A stretch of 64,000 nt of DNA from Sediminibacterium sp. KACHI17 (lineage in GTDB: Bacteria; Bacteroidota; Bacteroidia; Chitinophagales; Chitinophagaceae). Shown piece after piece: positions 9,380-19,112 of the stretch. Both the position numbers and the translations under genes were made by a program. Each line of letters begins with the position of its first letter. Positions within the stretch are counted from its first letter, which is position 1. Location: NCBI RefSeq assembly GCF_040362915.1, contig NZ_AP029612.1, positions 434,001-498,000 on the forward strand, given 5' to 3'. The notes below the pieces were generated by a model. That model saw only the letters and a program-made list of their open reading frames with translations, did no database searches and was not told where the DNA came from.

Positions 9380-9420
9380 CTGTTGATCTGTACCCTTTTA
9401 TAAAGACACAACAAAGCATC

Positions 9421-9495
9421 AGGTTCTCTTTTTTGCCTCTGAAATCCCCTTAGATCGTTATGGACTAAAGATTTCTGAAGTAAGGAAGAGAACCT
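9421..9495 (+). other. Long inverted repeat downstream of the phosphatase gene
   Basis: AGGTTCTCTT at 9421-9430 is the exact reverse complement of AAGAGAACCT at 9486-9495, and pairing can extend four more positions with two G-U pairs. An inner stem GAAATC (9441-9446) / GATTTC (9470-9475) fits inside. It ends just before the prfC -33 element. It may help end the upstream transcript; there is no clear T-run. Confidence 0.45.
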
Positions 9496-9500
9496 TGTAA

Positions 9501-9530
9501 TTTGTAATAATCTAACAAATTGTACCTTTG
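9501..9530 (+). promoter_or_regulatory. Bacteroidota-type promoter of prfC
   Basis: TTTG at 9501-9504, an 18-base spacer and TACCTTTG at 9523-9530 match the Bacteroidota -33 TTTG / -7 TAnnTTTG pattern. It leaves a leader of about 40 bases before the prfC ATG. That leader holds a weak hairpin, GGGA...TCCC at about 9545-9555, followed by a six-base T-run. Confidence 0.7.
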
Positions 9531-9576
9531 CGCCCTGAAAGAAAGGGAAAATCCCTTTTTTGCGGACCTACAGAAC

Positions 9577-11163
9577 ATGAAGTACGAAAAAGAGATCAAC
9601 CGTCGTAAGACCTTCGCTATTATTTCCCACCCCGATGCGGGTAAGACCACGCTTACAGAGAAATTACTGTTATTTGGTGGCGCTATCCAAACAGCAGGAG
9701 CTGTTAAGAGCAATAAGATCAAGAAGCATGCGACTTCTGATTTCATGGAGATCGAGCGACAAAGAGGTATCTCTGTAGCTACTTCTGTGATGTCATTTGA
9801 GTATAAGGACATATTGATCAATCTTCTGGATACGCCTGGACACAAAGATTTCGCAGAAGATACCTATCGAACGCTGACGGCGGTAGATAGCGTTATTCTG
9901 GTAGTAGACAGTGTGAATGGGGTGGAAGACCAGACCCGAAGACTGATGGAAGTTTGTAGAATGCGTGATACACCCGTGATCGTTTTTATCAATAAAATGG
10001 ATCGCGATGGTAAGAACCGCTTTGATCTACTGGAAGAAATTGAAAAAGAATTACACATCTCTCTTCATCCTATGACCTGGCCGATCAATAGTGGTAAGGA
10101 GTTCAAAGGCGTGTATAATCTGCACGATAAAAACCTGCGCTTATTTACGGCCAGCACAAAAGCGGATGATGATGATACCATCGCGATCGATGATCTGTCC
10201 TCTTCTTTATTGGATGAAAAAGTAGGAGAAAAAGATGCTGCACAATTAAGAGAAGATGTGGAGTTGATCGATGGTGTTTATGGAGAACTAAAAGTGGATG
10301 ATTATCTGACCGCTAAAATCGCCCCTGTATTTTTTGGTAGTGCAGTGAATAATTTCGGTGTCAAAGAAATGCTGGATACATTTATCCGAATAGCACCTGT
10401 TCCACGCAGCAGAAATACTTCTTCACGTACCATCGAAGTGGGAGAAGATAAATTCAGTGGTTTTATCTTCAAGATACATGCCAACCTAGATCCTAAACAC
10501 CGCGACCGTATTGCTTTTATGCGTGTATGTAGCGGAAAATTTGAGCGTAATAAATACTATCATCATGTTCGTCTGGACAAAGACATGCGTTTCAGCAATC
10601 CATATACATTCATGGCTCGCAGTAAAGATGTGATCGAGGATGCTTATGCTGGTGATGTAGTGGGTTTATTCGATACCGGTAATTTCAAGATCGGTGATAC
10701 ACTGACTGAAGGCGAAAGTTTCTATTTCACCGGTATTCCAACTTTTTCTCCTGAGATATTTAAGGAATTGGTGAATAAAGACCCGATGAAGACCAAGCAA
10801 TTGGAAAAGGGTATTAGTCAGTTGACAGATGAAGGGGTTGCGCAATTATTTACACAATATGGTGGTACGAAAAAAATCATTGGTTGCGTAGGAGAGCTTC
10901 AGTTTGAAGTGATACAGTATCGTTTGTTACAAGAGTACGGAGCTGCTTGTGAGTTCAGAACCTTGCCTTTTTATAAAGCTTGCTGGCTGACCAGTAATGA
11001 TGCGAAAAAGCTGGAAGATTTTCTGCGATTCAAACAACAAAATTCAGCTGAAGATAAAGACGGACATCCCGTATACCTGGCACAAAGTGAATGGTTCTTG
11101 AATACAGAGATCACGAATAATCCTGATATCAGTTTTCATTTCTCTAGCGAGATCCATAAATAA
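9577..11163 (+). CDS. prfC: Peptide chain release factor 3
   Basis: 528 residues from the ATG at 9577, close to the 529 of E. coli RF3; an in-frame start at 9520 lies inside the promoter and is rejected. The translational GTPase signatures are [14 protein letters not shown] (G1), a [14 protein letters not shown] switch region, [18 protein letters not shown] (G3) and [15 protein letters not shown] (G4). RF3 speeds recycling of RF1 and RF2 from ribosomes after peptide release. The C-terminal segment [16 protein letters not shown] and the [13 protein letters not shown] region are typical. It is followed by a convergent histidine kinase gene only three bases away. Confidence 0.96.
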   Translation: MKYEKEINRRKTFAIISHPDAGKTTLTEKLLLFGGAIQTAGAVKSNKIKKHATSDFMEIERQRGISVATSVMSFEYKDILINLLDTPGHKDFAEDTYRTLTAVDSVILVVDSVNGVEDQTRRLMEVCRMRDTPVIVFINKMDRDGKNRFDLLEEIEKELHISLHPMTWPINSGKEFKGVYNLHDKNLRLFTASTKADDDDTIAIDDLSSSLLDEKVGEKDAAQLREDVELIDGVYGELKVDDYLTAKIAPVFFGSAVNNFGVKEMLDTFIRIAPVPRSRNTSSRTIEVGEDKFSGFIFKIHANLDPKHRDRIAFMRVCSGKFERNKYYHHVRLDKDMRFSNPYTFMARSKDVIEDAYAGDVVGLFDTGNFKIGDTLTEGESFYFTGIPTFSPEIFKELVNKDPMKTKQLEKGISQLTDEGVAQLFTQYGGTKKIIGCVGELQFEVIQYRLLQEYGAACEFRTLPFYKACWLTSNDAKKLEDFLRFKQQNSAEDKDGHPVYLAQSEWFLNTEITNNPDISFHFSSEIHK

Positions 11164-11166
11164 AGG

Positions 11167-12219
11167 TCAACTGGCAATTGGTAGCTGGATGGTGAATACG
11201 GCGCCCTTATTTTTTCCTTCGCTAAATGCTGCGATCATTCCGCCATGGTTTTGTATGATCTTACGTGTCAGATAGAGGCCTATTCCCGCTGAGATCTCAC
11301 CCTCTGTACCTGACTGACCTTCGGGTGTGAATTTTTGAAAAATGAGTTCTGCCTTACCAGACTCAAATCCTACGCCTTTATCAGCGATCAGGATATGAAT
11401 ATGTCCGCTGAATAAATGGACTTTTATAATGATTTCTCCGCCTCTGTGTGAAAATTTGATGGCGTTTCCAATAATATTTGAAATCGCTTGTGATAATAAC
11501 CGACGATTACATTTTACAGCCACATCCGCAATCTCATGTTTAACGATTTGTATTTGTTTCGACAGTGCCGATACATGTTGAGAATCGATGGCCATCCCAA
11601 TCACCTGATCGATCTTCAAACTTTCATATACATGCGATTGATGCTCACCATTTCCTCCCTCGAGGATCATGACCATATCTTGGATAAAACGTAGTTGTTC
11701 AGTTGCTGTTTTATGAATCAGCATTCCATACTGTTGAATGTGATCCTGATTTTTTTCTGATTGTATCAATGACCCGATCTGGCTGATCTGTGCAAATGGC
11801 GTTCGTAGATCATGCGATAATAAAGCCAGCAGATCTTTTCTTTCTTTTAATAAACCATCCATTGAGTCAATGGTCAACTGTACTTGTTGCAGTAATTGTC
11901 CTGCCTCATCTGAATAATGTAAAGGGAGAGAAGGGATTATTTTCTTTCCGGTATAATCTGATAATGCTTTTTTGGCTTCATGTAAAGGCCATAGCAATCC
12001 ACGTAATAAATACAATGTACCTCCGGTAGCAACCAAAGTGGCCAATAAAGCAACAATGATAATATTCCACCCTTCTAAAGGTGTCCAATCAAAAGTGATT
12101 GCCATGATCAGTACGATCAATGGAATGTGCACACCAATAAATGCAATGAATAAAAACTTCATGGTATAATTGGTGGATAGGAATCCGGGTCTGGAGAAAA
12201 ACCGGTAAACATTCTTCAT
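11167..12219 (-). CDS. Membrane-bound sensor histidine kinase (orphan)
   Basis: 350 residues: two transmembrane helices (about residues 20-42 and 52-74) with almost no periplasmic loop, a HAMP-like linker (LWPLHEAKKALSDYTGKK), a HisKA domain with phospho-acceptor LLSHDLRTPFAQISQ, and a HATPase domain with the N-box SQAISNIIGNAIKFS, DKGVGFES and the G2 box GEISAGIGLYLTRKIIQNHGG. The missing sensor loop suggests it detects membrane or cytosolic signals. No response regulator is adjacent on either side, so the partner is unknown. Confidence 0.9.
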   Translation of the reverse strand: MKNVYRFFSRPGFLSTNYTMKFLFIAFIGVHIPLIVLIMAITFDWTPLEGWNIIIVALLATLVATGGTLYLLRGLLWPLHEAKKALSDYTGKKIIPSLPLHYSDEAGQLLQQVQLTIDSMDGLLKERKDLLALLSHDLRTPFAQISQIGSLIQSEKNQDHIQQYGMLIHKTATEQLRFIQDMVMILEGGNGEHQSHVYESLKIDQVIGMAIDSQHVSALSKQIQIVKHEIADVAVKCNRRLLSQAISNIIGNAIKFSHRGGEIIIKVHLFSGHIHILIADKGVGFESGKAELIFQKFTPEGQSGTEGEISAGIGLYLTRKIIQNHGGMIAAFSEGKNKGAVFTIQLPIAS

Positions 12220-12295
12220 ATCGTAGAAAGATTGCCCTACAAAAATGCTTCCTTTACATCGGATAATGGGCTAAAACTTAAAAAAAGATTAAAAA

Positions 12296-12799
12296 ATGCA
12301 TGTGTTCGATACTAATCAATTGGTAGTCAGTCGATTTGAGGAAGCCCATCAGGCTGATTTTTTTGCGTTAAATAGTCATCCAGAAGTGATGCGGTATATC
12401 CGTCCGGTTAAATCAGAAGAGGAATGCAGGGCCTTTCTTATCGAGAATATTCGACTATATCGCGATGGTTCTGTCATTGGGCGCTATCATGTAGCTGAAA
12501 AAAATACCGCTTCTTTTGTTGGTACATTCTCAATCCTGATGATGCCCGATCGGGATGCTTATCATATCGGTTATGCACTTATGCCTTGGGCACAGGGACG
12601 GGGTTGGGCAAAAGAGCTGGTAATCAAAGGCATTCAATGGTTTTTTGAGCAAACGGATCAACACCAGCTTTTTGCCATCACAGAGCCTGAAAATATAGCT
12701 TCAGCAATTGTTTTACAAAAGACGGGCTTTACGATTCAGGAATCCATCGAACAAAGGGGTACATTATTAGATGTGTATTGCATCCACAGGAATTTGTAA
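12296..12799 (+). CDS. GNAT family N-acetyltransferase (RimJ/RimL type)
   Basis: 167 residues in the GNAT fold resembling ribosomal-protein and small-molecule N-acetyltransferases. It has a start FDTNQLVVSRFEEAHQADF, the acetyl-CoA-binding region YALMPWAQGRGWAKELVI (Q-x-x-G-x-A/G type) and a late FAITEPENIASAIVLQKTGF segment, where the N-A-S motif is characteristic. Substrate unknown. It is divergent from the kinase gene with a 76-base shared upstream region. Confidence 0.85.
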   Translation: MHVFDTNQLVVSRFEEAHQADFFALNSHPEVMRYIRPVKSEEECRAFLIENIRLYRDGSVIGRYHVAEKNTASFVGTFSILMMPDRDAYHIGYALMPWAQGRGWAKELVIKGIQWFFEQTDQHQLFAITEPENIASAIVLQKTGFTIQESIEQRGTLLDVYCIHRNL

Positions 12800-12801
12800 T
12801 G

Positions 12802-12834
12802 CTTGATGGCTTCATTTTCTAATCCCTACCTTTG
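12802..12834 (+). promoter_or_regulatory. Promoter of rimO immediately upstream of its start codon
   Basis: TACCTTTG at 12827-12834 matches the -7 element, with CTTG at 12802-12805, 21 bases upstream, as a -33 candidate. The rimO ATG is only nine bases after the -7 box, so the transcript leader would be very short or absent. Confidence 0.55.
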
Positions 12835-12843
12835 CAGCCAGCT

Positions 12844-14157
12844 ATGAAGTCAAAAACACTTAAAAAGGACAAGGTTAATATCATTACACTCGGTTGCAGC
12901 AAAAATCTGGTGGATAGTGAAGTACTTAGTGGACAATTAAGCGCCAATGATATTGATGTGGTGCATGAGAATACAAAACTGGATCACAATATTGTAGTAG
13001 TGAATACCTGCGGTTTTATCGATAAAGCCAAAGAGGAGAGCATCAATACCATATTAGATCAGGTAGAACTCAAACGCAGAGGGAAACTCGATAAAGTGTA
13101 TGTTACAGGATGTTTGAGTGAACGATACCGTGGTGATCTGGAAGCCGAAATGCCGGAAGTAGATGCTTGGTTTGGTACGATGGAGTTGCCCTTGATCCTG
13201 AAAAAGTTTGAAGCAGATTATAAATCTGAATTATTAGGCGAAAGATTGCTCAGTACCCCTCAGCATTATGCATACATGAAGATCAGTGAAGGTTGTAATC
13301 GTACTTGTTCTTTTTGTGCGATCCCTTTGATGCGTGGACAGCATGTCAGCAAACCCATTGAAGAGTTGGTGGCAGAAGCAGAGAGTTTGGTTAAGAAAGG
13401 AGTGAAAGAGATCATGCTGATTGCGCAGGAACTGACCTATTATGGATTGGATATTTATAAGAAGAGAGAATTACCTCGTTTGTTGAATGCCTTAGCTGAC
13501 GTAAAAGGATTGGAATGGATTCGTCTGCACTACGCATACCCCAGTAAATTTCCTTTGGAGGTATTGGATGTGATGCGTGAGCGCGATAATATCTGTAAGT
13601 ATCTGGATATGCCCTTGCAGCATGCAAGCAATAATATGCTGAAAGCCATGCGAAGAAACATCACCCGAGAAGAAATGAGTGAGCTGATACAGCAGATCAG
13701 AGAAAGAGTGCCGGGCATCTGTTTGAGAACCACACTGATCGCCGGTTTCCCGGGCGAAACGGAAGAGGATGTGGAAGAATTAAAAGACTTTCTTCGTGAA
13801 CATCGCTTTGATCGCGTAGGGATCTTCAGTTATAGCCATGAAGAGAATACCAGTGCCTATGATCTGGAAGATAATATCTCCGAAGAAGAAAAAGCTGAAC
13901 GAGCACAGGAAGTGATGGAAGTACAGCAAGAGATCAGTTATGAAAAGAACCAGGAGAAGATCGGAAAGATATTTAAAGTACTGATCGATAAAAAAGAAGC
14001 CGGACGTTACTTAGGTCGTACTGAATTTGATAGTGTTGAAGTAGATAATGAAGTAGTGGTGCATTCTTCAAAAAAATTACTGCCGGGTACTTTTGTACAA
14101 GTAAAGATCACCAAGGCTTATGATTATGATCTTGAAGGAGAAGTGATCAACGATTAG
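12844..14157 (+). CDS. rimO: Ribosomal protein S12 methylthiotransferase RimO
   Basis: 437 residues from the ATG at 12844 (an in-frame TTG at 12832 overlaps the promoter). The N-terminal methylthiotransferase domain holds the three auxiliary-cluster cysteines in ITLGCSKNLVDSE, VVNTCGFIDKAKEES and YVTGCLSERY. The radical-SAM motif CxxxCxxC is SEGCNRTCSFCAIPLMRG. A C-terminal TRAM domain follows (YLGRTEFDSVEVDNEVVV to the end). RimO adds a methylthio group to an aspartate of ribosomal protein S12. The LGCSKNLVDSE start distinguishes RimO from MiaB. Confidence 0.95.
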   Translation: MKSKTLKKDKVNIITLGCSKNLVDSEVLSGQLSANDIDVVHENTKLDHNIVVVNTCGFIDKAKEESINTILDQVELKRRGKLDKVYVTGCLSERYRGDLEAEMPEVDAWFGTMELPLILKKFEADYKSELLGERLLSTPQHYAYMKISEGCNRTCSFCAIPLMRGQHVSKPIEELVAEAESLVKKGVKEIMLIAQELTYYGLDIYKKRELPRLLNALADVKGLEWIRLHYAYPSKFPLEVLDVMRERDNICKYLDMPLQHASNNMLKAMRRNITREEMSELIQQIRERVPGICLRTTLIAGFPGETEEDVEELKDFLREHRFDRVGIFSYSHEENTSAYDLEDNISEEEKAERAQEVMEVQQEISYEKNQEKIGKIFKVLIDKKEAGRYLGRTEFDSVEVDNEVVVHSSKKLLPGTFVQVKITKAYDYDLEGEVIND

Positions 14158-14186
14158 TAATAGTGATCTTATTCTCAAATTGAGAT

Positions 14187-14579
14187 ATGCAAAAAAAGAC
14201 ACACTGGATATTGTATTTGTCATTAAGTATTTCAGGTGTACTGGTCTTATGGCTCTATGCGATTTTATTCACTGCTAATGATCGTGTCCCTGGTACCGAG
14301 TACTATTATTCAGGAACACTTAATGATGGATTCAATATCTATACCGGTGTATTGTTCTTTTTAATAGGGATCATTGTAGGCTATTTTTCCAATGCAAATA
14401 TTTGGATGGCGGGTATCTCTTCGATACTATGCTTGCCATTGATAGCCTTGTATGAAGCAACCATATACAAAGGCAGTCATAATCTTATTCCCTTTGAGCT
14501 GCTGTTTTATTTTGCATATTCATTACCCGCAGTTGCCGGAACTTATCTCGGAAAAAAGATCCCATCCCGATTCCGCTAA
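14187..14579 (+). CDS. Small membrane protein of unknown function
   Basis: 130 residues with four predicted hydrophobic helices (about residues 9-29, 52-68, 71-90 and 100-122) and no motif I recognise. It lies 29 bases after rimO and may be read through from it; no terminator is visible between them. The protein ends with a basic tail (GKKIPSRFR), consistent with a cytoplasmic C-terminus. Confidence 0.6.
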   Translation: MQKKTHWILYLSLSISGVLVLWLYAILFTANDRVPGTEYYYSGTLNDGFNIYTGVLFFLIGIIVGYFSNANIWMAGISSILCLPLIALYEATIYKGSHNLIPFELLFYFAYSLPAVAGTYLGKKIPSRFR

Positions 14580-14639
14580 GTACTTAAGATGAAAATTTTT
14601 GTTGTGCTATGTTTCTTAAGTGATGAATAAGAGCAATGA

Positions 14640-15911
14640 TCAGGCTTGCTGCATTTGTACATGATACCGAGGATTCTCTACCTTGATAAAGTATAAACAC
14701 ACTGCAAAAGAAACAATAAAGTACCCGTAAAGGATTGTAACAGCGAAAGGCATATACTGACTCAATCCAAACCAATCATTGTTAGGGACCATGATATATA
14801 GTCCTAACGCAGTTTTAAGCCCTTCCCAGATCCAGGCGTATTTGCTTCTATCCATCAACTCTGTGAATGCATAAACATGTAAGAAGATAAAACCGCCATA
14901 CACAAACATGTCAGGATTGCCAATGGCTGCAATATTTCCAAATAGATAACTGATCAGTAGGAGAGTGACCATTAGTTGGATACAAGACCAGATCACCATA
15001 GGTTTTGTATGTCCGGTATCATACTTGTTGAAGTGATATACATCTTCAATTTTATAGACCGGGTATTTTTCTGCTACATCTGCAGGTCTCCATCCGGTAG
15101 GCATGAGCCAAATGCGGATCTTATCATTCCAGTTTTTTGCTCTCCAGGCATCTTTGATCAATAGCCATAAATGCATAAAATTGATCTTGATCGGATTCCA
15201 TGTTCTAACAGGTCTTGTGATGCCATACACAGCAGGTACATCCGCTAATTCTTCCTGATAAGTACCAAACAGTTTATCCCAAATGATGAATATCTGTCCG
15301 TAGTTCTTATCCATGTATTCCTTATTGATCGCATGGTGTACGCGATGATGCGAAGGGGTTACTATGATCTTTTCCAGAAAACCCATTCTGCCAATATGCT
15401 GGGTATGGTACCAGAATTGAGCAAATAAATGTAAGGGTGCAACGATCGCCACTACTTGTGGAGGTACACCCAGTACAGCTGCAGGTAATAGAAATACCGT
15501 AAAGATCTTGATGATAGAAGAGATACTTTGTCTTAATGCGCAAGCCAGGTTAAAATCTTCACTACTATGATGTATGATATGGTTATTCCAGAAAACATTG
15601 TATTCGTGAGCAATGCGATGGATCCAATACCCGGCAAAATCCAGTGCAATAAAAGCGATCAGATAGGTAAGAAAACCTGATGATACTGCTGTGATTGCCA
15701 TTTTGTCGACCATCCATTCATAGCTGATCACAATTAAACTTAAGCCCAATACATCTTTGGTCACATTCGTGACGCCGGAACTTAAACTGGACACCATATC
15801 CAAAGTGCGAACGGTTTCTTTTCCTTTGTATACACCATACCATTTTTCCAGTAATACAAGTAGTAAAAAGGCTGGCATTGCAATGAGTAATATCTTTCCG
15901 TAAGTTTCCAT
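14640..15911 (-). CDS. Sterol desaturase / fatty acid hydroxylase superfamily membrane protein
   Basis: 423 residues with several membrane helices and the diiron histidine boxes of this superfamily: HRIAHEYN, NNHIIHHSSEDFN, the later HTQHIG, and SHHRVHHAINKEYMDKNYG. The FIIWDKLFGTYQEE ending of the catalytic domain resembles alkylglycerol monooxygenase-type members. The C-terminal third adds four or more further hydrophobic segments. Likely a membrane lipid hydroxylase or desaturase; the lipid substrate cannot be inferred. It is divergent from the amino-acid dehydrogenase gene. Confidence 0.87.
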   Translation of the reverse strand: METYGKILLIAMPAFLLLVLLEKWYGVYKGKETVRTLDMVSSLSSGVTNVTKDVLGLSLIVISYEWMVDKMAITAVSSGFLTYLIAFIALDFAGYWIHRIAHEYNVFWNNHIIHHSSEDFNLACALRQSISSIIKIFTVFLLPAAVLGVPPQVVAIVAPLHLFAQFWYHTQHIGRMGFLEKIIVTPSHHRVHHAINKEYMDKNYGQIFIIWDKLFGTYQEELADVPAVYGITRPVRTWNPIKINFMHLWLLIKDAWRAKNWNDKIRIWLMPTGWRPADVAEKYPVYKIEDVYHFNKYDTGHTKPMVIWSCIQLMVTLLLISYLFGNIAAIGNPDMFVYGGFIFLHVYAFTELMDRSKYAWIWEGLKTALGLYIMVPNNDWFGLSQYMPFAVTILYGYFIVSFAVCLYFIKVENPRYHVQMQQA

Positions 15912-16021
15912 ATGGCAATCGTATCTGTAAATTTAAAACTCCTTTCTCATAAACGAACAGCCTTAAAAAAAGATGAAAAAGGAACGGGTTTTGAACGACA
16001 TTTGTGACTCAAAATTCAGTT

Positions 16022-17272
16022 ATGAAGGTTGTCATCATTGGCGGAGGTATCGTTGGATTAAGTAGCGCCTATTACCTGTCTGAATCAGGGCATGACGTTA
16101 CCGTGATCGATAAAACAGATATTTCAGGAAACTGTTCCTACGGTAATGCCGGATATGTTTGTCCCAGCCACTTTGTGCCTTTGGCTACACCCGGCATTGT
16201 AAAACAAGGACTCAAATGGATGTGGAACAGTAAAAGTCCGTTTTATGTTCAACCCAGATTGAGCCTGAGCCTTATTGATTGGGGATTAAAATTTATGCGC
16301 AGTGCTACTCCTGAGCATGTAGAACGTTCCGCAATACCTTTAAGAGATATCGCTATACTCAGTCAGAAAATGTATGAAGACTGGACCCGACTTCCTCAAT
16401 TCAAATTCGCCTATGAACACAAAGGGCTATTGGAAATTTTTCAGATAGATAAAGGTGGTGATCATGCAAAACATGTGATGCATCGTGCGCATGAACTGGG
16501 TTTGACCGATACAGTATTACTGGATGCGTCTGAACTACAGGCGTTGGAACCACAAACGGCAATAGAAGCCAAAGGCGCAGTCTGGTTCAAGTGTGATGCG
16601 CATTTATATCCCAATAAACTAATGTCGCAACTCATTGCAGATTTAAAAAATAAAGGGGTTCATTTTGTCTTGAATGAAGAAGTGATCGGCTTTGAAAAAC
16701 ACCAACGTCAAGTGACCCAAGTGAAAACAAAGTCTCAGGTTATTGAAGCGGATGCCATTGTGGTTGCAGCCGGATCATGGAGCCGGGAATTATCCGCTTT
16801 ATTACAACTCAAGATCCCATTGATGCCGGGTAGAGGTTATTCTGTAACATTAGAAGACTCGCCTCATCGACTTAATTATCCTTCAGTGCTGATTGAAGGC
16901 AGGGTAGCATTAACTCCAATGGATGGGAATAAGATTCGCTTTGGGGGTACTATGGAAATAACAACCACACAAACACCTCCACGTTACCAGCGTGTACAGG
17001 GGATTTTAGATGCTGTAAAACGTTACTATCCTAAGTTTGATGTTTCAATGCCTGCACCCGAACAGATATGGTATGGATACAGACCTTGCTCTGCTGACGG
17101 ACTGCCCTATATCGGCAGAACGCAACGATGGAATAATGTAGTGATGGCAACAGGACATGCTATGGTTGGGTTGAGCCTGGGAGCCGGTACAGGTAAGCTG
17201 GTCAGTGAAATCATTAATGAGTCTCCATTAAGTATGGATATCACTGCATTTAAGCCCGAAAGGTTTGAGTGA
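16022..17272 (+). CDS. FAD-dependent D-amino acid dehydrogenase (DadA-like)
   Basis: 416 residues from the ATG at 16022; a GTG at 16004 is less likely. The FAD-binding Rossmann motif is VVIIGGGIVGLSSAYYLSES at the N-terminus, and a second conserved segment near the end reads WYGYRPCSADGLPYIGR followed by VVMATGHAMVGLSLGAGTGK. This is the DAO superfamily, close to D-amino-acid dehydrogenases; D-hydroxyproline dehydrogenase of the same family is a realistic alternative. No hydroxyproline or alanine racemase genes are adjacent, so the substrate stays open. Confidence 0.85.
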   Translation: MKVVIIGGGIVGLSSAYYLSESGHDVTVIDKTDISGNCSYGNAGYVCPSHFVPLATPGIVKQGLKWMWNSKSPFYVQPRLSLSLIDWGLKFMRSATPEHVERSAIPLRDIAILSQKMYEDWTRLPQFKFAYEHKGLLEIFQIDKGGDHAKHVMHRAHELGLTDTVLLDASELQALEPQTAIEAKGAVWFKCDAHLYPNKLMSQLIADLKNKGVHFVLNEEVIGFEKHQRQVTQVKTKSQVIEADAIVVAAGSWSRELSALLQLKIPLMPGRGYSVTLEDSPHRLNYPSVLIEGRVALTPMDGNKIRFGGTMEITTTQTPPRYQRVQGILDAVKRYYPKFDVSMPAPEQIWYGYRPCSADGLPYIGRTQRWNNVVMATGHAMVGLSLGAGTGKLVSEIINESPLSMDITAFKPERFE

Positions 17273-17376
17273 TGAACCTTAAATCACCATAGGCCATGTA
17301 GTATGGTCCATAAACTATCCTAAAATTGACCAGCGGCATACGCAATAACAGGTAAGTTGTACTTTTATGATCCATT

Positions 17377-18978
17377 ATGAAGCATCATTGTAGTCGAATA
17401 CCATACGAGAGCACTGGATATTTTTCTAAGATCGTGACCGATTATTTAGCCCAAACTGATTCTGTAAGGCCTTTTTTCGCGCGCACACCAGACCGTCAGG
17501 GGATCAAAGATGCTATCATTTCCAGAAAATCATTTAATACGCCCAGAGCTGAATTGGTCAAAGCTTTAGAAGCACAATATGCGGGGGTCGAGAGTTCGTT
17601 GCTGGTACAAGAGCAAATCCAATCTTTAAAATCTGAAAAGACCTTCACCGTTGTAACGGCTCATCAACCCAATATTTTTACCGGCCCCTTATATTTTATT
17701 TATAAGATATTACATGCCATCGAGTTGGCAGATACACTGAAAAAAGAAATGCCTGATCTTCATTTTGTTCCTGTTTACTATATGGGCAGTGAAGATGCAG
17801 ATCTGGATGAATTGGGTCATATCAATATTGATGGGCACCCGTTGAGCTGGAAAACCAACCAGACCGGTGCAGTGGGTCGTATGAAGGTTGATAAGGAGCT
17901 GATCAAGTTGATGAGTACGATCGAAGGTCAAACAGGTGTGCTTCCTTTTGGAAAAGAGCTTTCTGAACTTTTTAGAAGCGCCTATACCGAAGGAAGATCG
18001 ATACAAGATGCAACTTTACATTTGGTCAATCAGTTATTCGGAAGATTTGGTTTGGTGGTATTGATCCCTGATCAGCCTCAACTAAAACAATGTTTTGCAT
18101 CTGTCATAAAAAAAGAATTGTGGGAAGGTTTCTCTCATAAAATTGTAAGTAGGACCATCACTGAGCTGGAAAAAAATTATAAAGTTCAGGCAGGAGGGAG
18201 GGAGATCAATTTGTTTTATCTGATCGATAATCAAAGAGAGCGAATTGAAAAAAATGAAGAGCATTTTACTGTGCCGGCTCTTGGACTTCAATTCACGCAA
18301 GATCAAATCCTCGAAGAATTAGCACAACACCCTGAGCGTTTTAGTCCGAATGTGATTCTGCGTGGGGCATTTCAGGAAACGATCCTGCCGAATATTGCTT
18401 TTATTGGTGGCGGAGGTGAGCTGGCTTATTGGCTGGAACTAAAAGATGTATTTGCCGCAATAGAAGTACCTTATCCTGTGTTATTGTTACGAAACTCTTT
18501 TTTGATACTTACAGAAGAACAAGAAAAAAAGATTCACCAACTAGGTCTGGATCTGGTCAGGATATTTCAGAAAACCGACCGGTTGTTCAATGACATGGTG
18601 AAAATCAGAACGGACAAACAAATTGTATTGACCGAAGAAGTACAAAAGTTACAAGCACTTTATCTTCAGATCGAAACTATGGCTGCGGAGATCGATCAAA
18701 CATTATCTCCTCATGTACAAGCGTTGCAAACAAATGCATTGAAACGTATTCATGAGTTAGAGAAAAAAATGTTGCGTGCCGAGAAACGAAAATTTGAAAC
18801 AGAGCAACGCCAACTAACACAGATCAAGGATCAGTTATTTCCAAAAGATAGTTTACAAGAGCGTGTTGATAATATCTCCGGTTGGTATGCACGCTATGGA
18901 ACAGATTGGATCGATATGCTGAAACAACAATCATTATCCATGACATCAGCATTCACGGTCTTGACAATTGATCGTTGA
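17377..18978 (+). CDS. bshC: Bacillithiol biosynthesis cysteine-adding enzyme BshC
   Basis: 533 residues, the usual BshC length. Family features include the N-terminal YFSKIVTDYLAQTDSVRPFF region, TVVTAHQPNIFTGPLYFIYK, PVYYMGSEDADLDELGHI, and FIGGGGELAYWLELKDVF. A long charged helical segment around residues 390-500 (LQALYLQIETMAAEI through KKMLRAEKRKFETEQ) is the BshC coiled coil. BshC is assigned to the last step of bacillithiol synthesis, adding cysteine to glucosaminyl-malate. bshA and bshB are not in the window. Confidence 0.93.
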   Translation: MKHHCSRIPYESTGYFSKIVTDYLAQTDSVRPFFARTPDRQGIKDAIISRKSFNTPRAELVKALEAQYAGVESSLLVQEQIQSLKSEKTFTVVTAHQPNIFTGPLYFIYKILHAIELADTLKKEMPDLHFVPVYYMGSEDADLDELGHINIDGHPLSWKTNQTGAVGRMKVDKELIKLMSTIEGQTGVLPFGKELSELFRSAYTEGRSIQDATLHLVNQLFGRFGLVVLIPDQPQLKQCFASVIKKELWEGFSHKIVSRTITELEKNYKVQAGGREINLFYLIDNQRERIEKNEEHFTVPALGLQFTQDQILEELAQHPERFSPNVILRGAFQETILPNIAFIGGGGELAYWLELKDVFAAIEVPYPVLLLRNSFLILTEEQEKKIHQLGLDLVRIFQKTDRLFNDMVKIRTDKQIVLTEEVQKLQALYLQIETMAAEIDQTLSPHVQALQTNALKRIHELEKKMLRAEKRKFETEQRQLTQIKDQLFPKDSLQERVDNISGWYARYGTDWIDMLKQQSLSMTSAFTVLTIDR

Positions 18979-19112
18979 TGTATATTTCGGACATCTCTTT
19001 TTTTGCTCTTTACCGCCCTTGTTTAATAGCATACATTAGTCCTTAACCACATGACTATGTGATTGGACTAACTACATCTATGTTTCATTTTCGTTATCTA
19101 AAATCGAACAAT

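Noticed and set aside
9542..9561. Attenuator in the prfC leader
   Set aside because: The stem has only about seven pairs with three G-C pairs; too weak to claim beyond a note in the promoter entry.
9520..9576. Earlier start for prfC
   Set aside because: It would begin inside the predicted -7 box; the ATG at 9577 gives a protein the size of E. coli RF3.
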